DNA of 64,000 bases, from positions 124,001-188,000 of the forward strand of contig MU405271.1 of NCBI GenBank assembly GCA_022836615.1, in the 5' to 3' direction. This document shows positions 57,478 to 64,000 of the stretch, piece by piece. The DNA is from Annulohypoxylon bovei var. microspora. Its lineage: Eukaryota; Ascomycota; Sordariomycetes; Xylariales; Hypoxylaceae. The position numbers were made by a program, and so were the translations under genes. The notes under the pieces were generated by a model. It was not told the origin of the DNA. It was given only the letters and a program-made list of their open reading frames with translations, and did not search any database. The stretch's first letter is position 1, and every line of letters starts with the position of its first letter.

Positions 57478-58880
57478 TTAGCACATCTTGTAGTCACAGT
57501 GCCCTTGGGCATATCTGGTGCCGTCTTGTGTGTCTAGTAGGTAGTTGATCTTGATGTCAAGATCTCGGCGATTCTTTTCGTTGGGCTTCACGTCCAAGTT
57601 GCAAGTAATCTCCTCTCCTTGCTGGACCGTAAGGACTTGGTTCAAGTAGAAAACCGTCTGTTTCCAGTGGGTGTACTTGGTGTGGGGGCCGGTTGAGAAT
57701 CGAATTGGCTTGTGGCAAGCCGTGAAGTCAATATCGAACCATGCCACAAGGGCGTGCACAAAGTCATCGCGTCGAGCGCTCAACTTGAAGGGGATGGAGA
57801 AGGCGAGGTCAGCTGTCGTGCAGGTGTAGAGATCAAGAGTTAGGACCGAGGTAGGGTCCGTTACAGCTGCCTTGACTTCGACTGTGTCAACGAGAGGCTC
57901 AGCTAAGGCCGTCTCTTTCAGGGGAGTGTAATCGAATCCGTAGACGTTGTCCCAGACTGCGGTTTGTTAACTTAATGACCAATGTTTCCTGGTTGGTTAG
58001 ACTTACATCCGATCTTCTCGTCCTTATATTCACCATCCTCGATACCACAAACAAAGATGGTAGCCTTGTCAGGGAAGATCAACCCATCCTTAGCGAGGAA
58101 CTTGTCACGAGCGTACAGCACCGTGTCAAGCATGCTCTCGTAGAGAAGGAAGTAGCCCATCCACTCTGAGATGATAATGTCGACCTTAGGGAAAGGTAAC
58201 TCGATCTCCTCCATCTTGCCCTGGATAAGGGTGATCTGGTTCTCCATGCCATTGACCTTGACAATCTCCTTGGCCTTGAAGATGATTGTTGACATGTCGA
58301 CACCAATGACATGTCTTGCTCCCGCTCGGACAGCAAACCTACATGAAAGGGCAATTGATTAGTTCAACAGAAGATTAAGTAAGTCACGTTAGAGTATTGG
58401 AATTCCTCACATAGAGAGAATAGCCGTGCCACAGCCTACGTCGAGAACAACCTTATCCTTGAACAGATGCTTATTCTGCACAATCGCATTCATGTAGGAC
58501 TTCGTACGGACTTCATCTTTCTATATTGAGACGATGTCTTTATTAGTCAAATGGAATCTACTAAAATCTACTTTCGGAGATTTAGTTTTGGAATTTTAGA
58601 ATACGTACCAACATCTCCTCATGAATTCCTACATTAGGATAAATCTTCGTTAGTTAAATCGTCCCTATAGGCATCTAAAGTTGTAATGAATGCGTACCAT
58701 GGTGATTGTAGCTGTTGTGCGACAAATGTTAGCCATAGTCAAGTCTTATCGTGCATAGCACATCGCTGGAGGATTTATGCAATGCGCACAAACTGACCTG
58801 TTGAAATAATGCTGCTCAGAGTGAGCCATGGTCTTGAGCTGTTGCTCGGCAGCGTCAGCGTCCATCTTTTCAGTTGCCAT
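57478..58880 (-). CDS. HMT1: Type I protein arginine methyltransferase (PRMT1/HMT1)
   Basis: Six exons: 58880-58798, 58711-58698 (14 nt), 58628-58609 (20 nt), 58520-58411, 58338-58007 and 57956-57478. They encode 345 residues. Motifs are the HYFNSYNHHG start of the fold (built over three exons), VLDVGCGTAILSM, the double-E loop SEWMGYFLLYESML and THW in KYTHWKQTVFYL. PRMT1/Hmt1 makes asymmetric dimethylarginine on RNA-binding proteins and histone H4R3, in nucleus and cytosol. Each tiny exon is flanked by good GT/AG signals with CTAAC-like branch points, and the frame needs both. The U1 snRNA gene lies ~400 bp upstream and diverges. Confidence 0.95.
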
Positions 58881-59220
58881 GCTTGGAATGCAAATTGCAA
58901 CTTATATGGAGTTGAATTGGGAAAGGAATGAGTAAAAGGAATTCAAGGTTGGGCTTGGCCGCAAAACGATGTAAGGTTTGGTTTACTACTATGTACTATT
59001 TTTTTTTTTCGTTCTTTCCTGCTAGAGCCGCTGCGGGACAACCACCTAAAACGTTGTACAATGGATCTAGACTAAACCAAACGACCCACAATTATTCTCG
59101 ACTACGCGCTCCAGGCGCGTTCCATGCACCGTGCAAGTGTAACCCCACCGGAATGCGGTCAAACAATGATCCTCCAATAATTCTGCCGTCCTTACCGCCC
59201 TCACCGCCCTCGGGTAACAT
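58881..59220. other. Divergent promoter between PRMT1 and U1 snRNA
   Basis: About 340 bp separate the PRMT1 start from the U1 TATA box. No other feature is seen apart from short T-runs. Confidence 0.5.
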
Positions 59221-59229
59221 TATAAATAG
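59221..59229 (+). promoter_or_regulatory. TATA box of the U1 snRNA gene
   Basis: TATAAATAG lies ~56 bp before the first nucleotide of the predicted U1 RNA, followed by a pyrimidine-rich stretch. Its assignment to U1 is inferred from position only. Confidence 0.5.
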
Positions 59230-59276
59230 CCAGTTTTCCTCTCGCCTTTACTCTCTTTTCCTCTTCTTTTTTCTTC

Positions 59277-59453
59277 ATACTTACCTTGTTCCGCGAACCC
59301 CAGCTCAAGCATTGGGGTTCGCAAGGGGAAAGACCTGCATTGCACAGCGCGGTGTCGACCCTCTTCTATTATCCCTCGTGGATCGTAGGGGGCGGAATTT
59401 TTGATCTCTTCTATTTTCATTGTGAGCGTTGCCTTGATGCATCGTCATGAGGA
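59277..59453 (+). ncRNA. U1 spliceosomal snRNA
   Basis: The transcript is predicted to start ATACTTACC, complementary to the fungal 5' splice site. A 9-bp stem follows (GCGAACCCC with GGGGTTCGC). ATTGCAC, the conserved U1A-type loop, is at 59339, about position 63, as in known U1. A third stem uses CCCTC and TAGGGGG. The Sm site AATTTTTGA lies at 59396-59404, about position 120. A short 3' hairpin (TGATG, CAT, CGTCA) ends near 59453; the 3' end is approximate. The U1-70K loop here (GCTCAAGCA) departs from the usual ATCANGAAG, which is the weakest point. U1 pairs with 5' splice sites to start spliceosome assembly. Confidence 0.85.
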
Positions 59454-59808
59454 AGATAAAATAACAGCCACACCAGCAGCATTCCCCGACCAAAGTTAGT
59501 CAATGCCTCGCTATGTAATTCGCTCCACCACCTAGACTTACTACTACTGCATATGTTTTCTTCACCATCCATTCTAATAAATCTTACAATTTACTTATTC
59601 GGTGATGCCATTAGCCTGTCTTACTATTATTGAAATTCGAAATATTAGTAGCTATCAGCCAGCAATCCTAGCCGTATTAAAATCTCCATTACTTATTACT
59701 CAAGTTAGTTGGCCACGGTTCTTTCTGTTCATCCTCCTACTCGAACCATTTATCTAGCAAAGTCCTAATAGTCGCCTGACGACCTATTGCTTATTAGCCA
59801 GCTCGCGG
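59454..59808. other. Intergenic region
   Basis: This is the 3' flank of U1 and the 3' side of the PhoD gene. It is AT-rich with no recognisable feature. Confidence 0.45.
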
Positions 59809-62408
59809 TTATGTAGTGATATACATCTGATCGAATCCAACAACGTCCCACTCCCAAGTGTCGGTATTCAACGTAATATTCGTCGGGTTGGTCTGCCCAC
59901 CCTTGACTACAAGACGAAGAATTAGCATGGCCACACTCACATACAGATAGGCAGGGGCACTCGAGGGAAGTGCACAGAAGCCACGCCGTCCCAACAAACG
60001 CGCGCCCTAAAGCATCATTATCATCAAACAAACACTCACCAAACCCCGCCTCGACGGACCCCCCAGCAACCGGCCTCGACAGCTTATTCGCGCCAGCCGC
60101 GACCGTGAAGTTGGCCAGCGGCAGGTCCCACGCGTTGCGCGCCGCCACGGTCGGCGCGCCGTAGTAGCGCGCCTCCAGTTTCGCGGGGGTCACGGTCAGG
60201 AGGAAGTAGCCGCGGTAGTATCCGTCCTGCCACTGCAGCACCTTATTTTCCGTCACCAGCTTCTGGGCCTCGGCGCGCGCCGGCGCGATCAGCCCGCTGT
60301 ACCCCGTCGAGCTGACCGCCGTCCCCGCGAACTCCACGCCGATGGCCCCGTCGCCCGTCTCCGCGTTGTACGGCTTCTCGTCCAGCCAGACGAGGTCGGA
60401 TACCTAGAAATGTTTCGTAAGCCGAGTCATTCCGTGGGGCAGCTATGTAGGAGAGAAGTAGGGGTGAGGTAGGAAATTCTGCTGACGGACCCAGTTCTGG
60501 TGGCTGTCGCCGGCGAGGAAGACGGTGTTGCTGATCTTGTTGTCGTAGAGGTGCTTTAGCGTTCGGTTTCTGTTTGCAACGTACCCCTGGAAAGTTATAT
60601 ATCAGCAGCTAGGTATCTCTCACGGTCCTCTTCGGTGTGAACGATTTCTATACTCACATTCCAGTTATCGCCGCTGAATCCAGAAGATTCGGAGATGTAC
60701 GAGAACACGATCTGGTTGCCTATTATGCGCCAAGTTGCGCCCCGGTTAGAAGACTTGGATAGTTGGTTGTAAAACCAGTTCTCCTGATGTGAGCCCATCA
60801 ATGATCGCGAGGCGTCGTTGCGGATAAGTTCAATATATTCGTCGTCCCAACCTTGTTCTTATTAGTGACTCGGCAATGATATCTTACGCTTCTGTTTAAA
60901 TAATACACACCTAATGAAGTGATGCTTCGATCGTAATTACGGGTGTCGAGGACGATTAAATCCAAAACTACAAAATACCTTACGTTAGTGATGCTACTAA
61001 GGGATACCTATAGGGTATATATGTACTCAGGGGAACCACATACGATTACCCATCTGGAATGACCTCCAAACTCTCAAGTTGTCGTCGAGATCTATCTGAC
61101 TTCAGAAAGGTTAATAGCCCTTCTTTATAAGCAGGTTATATATAATACTACCCACCGAATAGGCATCCATTCAAAGTAAGCTCTCACGGCATTCATCTTC
61201 CGCTGGTCCACGCTAACATATCCATCATTCAGGAAGGACTGTTCAGTATTATTAAGAGCGCTCGAACCGTCTCGATATCCGTTGTCCGAGACCTCTAGAC
61301 GAATAATTAGTGCCTATTTCATCAACTTGTCATCTCTTTGCCGATTGCGCACCGTGATCATCCCAGGTCGTGATCCAGGCGAAGTTCTGAGAAGCAAGCT
61401 GCAAATCCGGATCGCTGCGGTACTGTTCATTGTCTAAGTCCATGTCCAACTTGGTATTTTAAAACAGTACTCACCTGTCCGTGGCGGGTTCTGTAGTCGT
61501 AAAGACTAAACAGGTATTTTTTCGGCTCATGAGCTCGTTCACCCTTTGCGCTTCCCTCGTAGATATAATCTCCCAAGTGAACCTATACTTGCCGTTAACC
61601 AGCCGAGAAGACCAAATACAGGATCTGGCGTACCTACAAAGTAGTCCTGTTCGTCTTTGCGCGCAGCATTCCCGTAGGCATTAAAATACCCATTAGCTTC
61701 CAAACCGTTAGCGGGACCAATTTACAGCAAGACAGTCCACTCACGATAGTTACTACAGGAGAAAACCGCGAGCTTCAATTCCAAGACATCGGCGTTCGCT
61801 TCAGGTGCAGTCTTCGTTCTTCCGATAGGACTCGTAATATTTGACCCACAAATAGTGAACTGGTAATTATAAGTCGTAAACGGCTGTAGCTTCGTAGCTT
61901 CGACCTAGGAGTTATCAGACAAGACCCGAAAGGAAGCGAAATAGATTTCGTAGGTAGTTACCTTGACAGTATAGTCGATATCACTAGTCGTGTACGCTTC
62001 ACCACTCGATACAATATCCCCAGTCTCATTCGAGAGGACTTTCCACTCGACGCAGATAGGGCTTGGATCCGCGTTGATGTACGTCTGCGTATCGTGATTG
62101 TACAGCGGTACAGGCCCTTCGACAGTGATATTGCTCGTGTCTGAGGAGAGCGACGGTGCAACTCGAGTCCATAAAATTACACTCTCCGGGTATGGATCAC
62201 CAGATGCCACACCATGTGTGAAGCTAAGTTCCTCTGCTCTATGCGCAATAGCACCGCGCTTAAGGCTCCGCCTAGAAACATGGGGTACATTGATCCCGAG
62301 ACCTGAATGGCGACGAGACGGGCTTGCGTAATTCAAGTTCCCATCAAATTTTGCGGCCGCAAAACCAATCAGCTCGGTCACAAGACCAAGGACGATTAAG
62401 TTGACCAT
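59809..62408 (-). CDS. Secreted PhoD-type alkaline phosphatase/phosphodiesterase
   Basis: Twelve exons: 62408-61962, 61904-61745, 61696-61638, 61582-61475, 61422-61353, 61294-61156, 61099-61050, 60967-60911, 60851-60658, 60586-60491, 60403-60040 and 59906-59809. They encode 613 residues. A signal peptide (MVNLIVLGLVTELIGFAAA) comes first. Catalytic motifs are HGVASGDPYPESVILWTR, FSCSNY, VHLGDYIYEG, TTWDDHEVSDNG and LAGDSHQNW, the metal-binding Asp/His set of PhoD enzymes. It should hydrolyse phosphate esters or diesters outside the cell. The high intron number, with several exons under 110 nt, is unusual for this window. Most junctions are supported by phase and motif continuity. Confidence 0.92.
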
Positions 62409-63092
62409 AGTGAACAACGTCGAAGAAGTCTAGTAAACATCAAACGATGCAGAAATGGCTAACCATGCATTTTTAAAACTGTTTATAATGACGTTCATAT
62501 GTGCTCTTTTATACCCAGTATCACGGGTTGTATATTATGTGTAACATCAGCCATGTGGGTAGCAATGCTATCCAGGGTCACCGATAATATAGGGCTTAAA
62601 TCGGAAGACGTCACATACAAGAATGGAAGGTGAATCGATAATCACCATGAATGTGCCAATAAACTACGTCGACTGACAGCACGCAGTGTGACAGTGCTTA
62701 GAGCCGCCGACTATCATTTACGAGAACGTGTATAATGAAGGTTTTTTAATTGGTTGAAGTTATCGTCGTCATGCAGGTCTTCAGCTTCTGCCGATTTGGA
62801 GGTGACGAGTAATTGTGATTGTTCGGTGGGGTATGAATGACTAGGTAGACAGGGTAAACAAGGTATAATAAAGTCTAATAAAGTCTAATAAACCAGGTTA
62901 TACTCACAAGGACAGAGCCGCATGCTTCTATAAAAACCCACAATGTCAGTTATAGAGGTAGTAAACTACCCCGGTATGAATACACCAGAAAACATCTAGC
63001 TTGGGGGTGACACGGAGAAAGGATAATATCATCAGTGGCTCTTCATTCAGAAAGGGGTATATAACAATTCACCAACTACCTATGCACCTAAC
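62409..63092. other. Intergenic region
   Basis: This is the PhoD promoter side and the 3' side of the polymerase gene. A short direct repeat (AATAAAGTCT twice) lies near 62868-62891. No gene is recognised. Confidence 0.5.
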
Positions 63093-64000
63093 TTAGCCGC
63101 ACCATCTCTCGTGAGGCTCCCTCCAGCGAACGCCAAGGATTGCGAATATCTTCCTCTCATCTCGCCCCTCTATCAACGTTCCTGCAGTCATCCGATTGTT
63201 TCCAGGGTCATGAAGGATGTCACTATACAACCCTCTTTGGTTCAATCGCATCCCCTTCTTCTGTGCCAGCAAACGAATCGACCTATTGAAGATGTCGTTG
63301 CCTGTGAAGTAGATGAGCGCTGCCCCAAATTGACTCTGAGGGACTAGCAATAGATCGATGCGCCTCCATATTGGTCGATATTCGCCCTTGGGACCTGGGA
63401 ATGCGCTCTCTGGCAATACACAACAACCATGCCATTTGCTTCCACCGTCATCGTCGACGGTACCATGGTGAGAAGCAAGCTCCGCAGTTAAGAAGCCCTC
63501 TTCTGTTAAAGTGTTGATAAGCCGGTTCAAGAATGGAGTAAGCTCGTTTATAGAGCCCGTGCCTCCTTTTGTTATGATCAAATCGATATCACCAGAGCTG
63601 TCCGCTCCGCGGCGATAGCTACCGCCAATGATAAGCTCTACATCATGGTCAATGACTGTAGCAGCTTGCTTGACACAACTAGCTAGAGCCTCCACCTCTC
63701 GTCGTGGAATCCTAGTATTTAGGTCATCGAAATGTTCCAGTCCGACTTTCTGTTTGTCGTTCAGCTCGGCCCTTTTTCTAAGGTCGTCTAATGTGCGAAA
63801 CCCTTGAGCAATCCACTTTTGGGCTACACTTTGGCCTACACCGTAGATTTGAAGAAATAAAGCCATAACCTTCCGACGAGGGTCATCTTGGGCATATTCA
63901 AGCTGCCTTAGTCGGTTGGTATTGACGATCTCCTCGATCTTGTCTGCAATTCGGCCAATATTAGGTAAGGCGCGTGCTTCCTCGGCTGTACATATCTTCT
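63093..64000 (-). CDS. Family X DNA polymerase (POL4/pol mu-like), 5' end cut off
   Basis: The frame is open from the window edge to the stop at 63093, giving the C-terminal ~301 residues. They include a helix-hairpin-helix (ALPNIGRIADKIEEIV), the fingers segment YGVGQSVAQKWIAQG, and GGSYRRG followed by the catalytic DID pair. The third acidic residue lies in RRIDLLLVP, followed by FTGNDIFNRSIR, MRLNQRGLY and a short C-terminus. Family X polymerases of fungi fill short gaps in end joining and base excision repair. Whether a BRCT domain lies upstream cannot be seen. No intron is needed in this part. Confidence 0.92.
   Translation of the reverse strand, partial: KICTAEEARALPNIGRIADKIEEIVNTNRLRQLEYAQDDPRRKVMALFLQIYGVGQSVAQKWIAQGFRTLDDLRKRAELNDKQKVGLEHFDDLNTRIPRREVEALASCVKQAATVIDHDVELIIGGSYRRGADSSGDIDLIITKGGTGSINELTPFLNRLINTLTEEGFLTAELASHHGTVDDDGGSKWHGCCVLPESAFPGPKGEYRPIWRRIDLLLVPQSQFGAALIYFTGNDIFNRSIRLLAQKKGMRLNQRGLYSDILHDPGNNRMTAGTLIEGRDERKIFAILGVRWREPHERWCG

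Overview
This window looks like a chromosomal segment of a filamentous ascomycete (Pezizomycotina, most likely Sordariomycetes). The genes are split by short introns of about 45-230 bp with GTRNGT donors, CTAAC-like branch points and YAG acceptors. The gene set is typical of such fungi: TVP38, a CCCH/SMR protein, eIF4A, EAF6, PMT4, PER1, MUS81, riboflavin synthase, PRMT1, GH18, GH5 and PhoD. Intergenic DNA is AT-rich and scattered with TAGGTA-type palindromes. I could not fix the genus. Exon coordinates below were derived by hand from splice signals and reading-frame continuity, without transcripts.

Layout. 1-8 kb: an uncharacterised Cys-Pro motif protein (+), TVP38 (-), a TATG microsatellite and a CCCH/SMR protein (-). 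9-18 kb: an F-box/JmjC protein (-) divergent from eIF4A (+), an unknown coiled-coil protein (+) and a 7-exon dipeptidyl peptidase V-like protein (-). 18-25 kb: EAF6 (-), an SRRM1-like PWI/RS splicing factor (-), a small unknown protein (-) and a FAHD1-like acylpyruvase (+). 26-37 kb: a GH18 chitinase (-), a 2-kb gene-poor stretch, a membrane-anchored prenylcysteine oxidase-like protein (+), PMT4 (-), a non-autonomous TIR transposon and a RidA protein (+). 37-47 kb: two unknown proteins, a long gene-free stretch, a C2H2 zinc-finger regulator (+) and a candidate small-ORF transcript next to a GC-rich island. 47-64 kb: PER1 (-) divergent from a GH5 mannanase (+), PCM1/AGM1 (-) divergent from MUS81 (+), riboflavin synthase (-), PRMT1 (-), a U1 snRNA gene (+), a 12-exon PhoD phosphatase (-) and the 3' part of a family X DNA polymerase (-).

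The genes do not form an obvious metabolic cluster. Recurring themes are wall and secretory-pathway work (PMT4, PER1, PCM1, chitinase, mannanase, TVP38) and RNA or chromatin work (U1, SRRM1-like, PRMT1, EAF6, JmjC, eIF4A). I see no rRNA, confident tRNA, CRISPR array or intact autonomous transposon. The least expected items are the U1 snRNA gene, the 303-bp TIR element with TA flanks, the small ORF with its GC island, the long second reading frame through the last exon of EAF6, and 14-nt and 20-nt micro-exons in PRMT1 and RidA.
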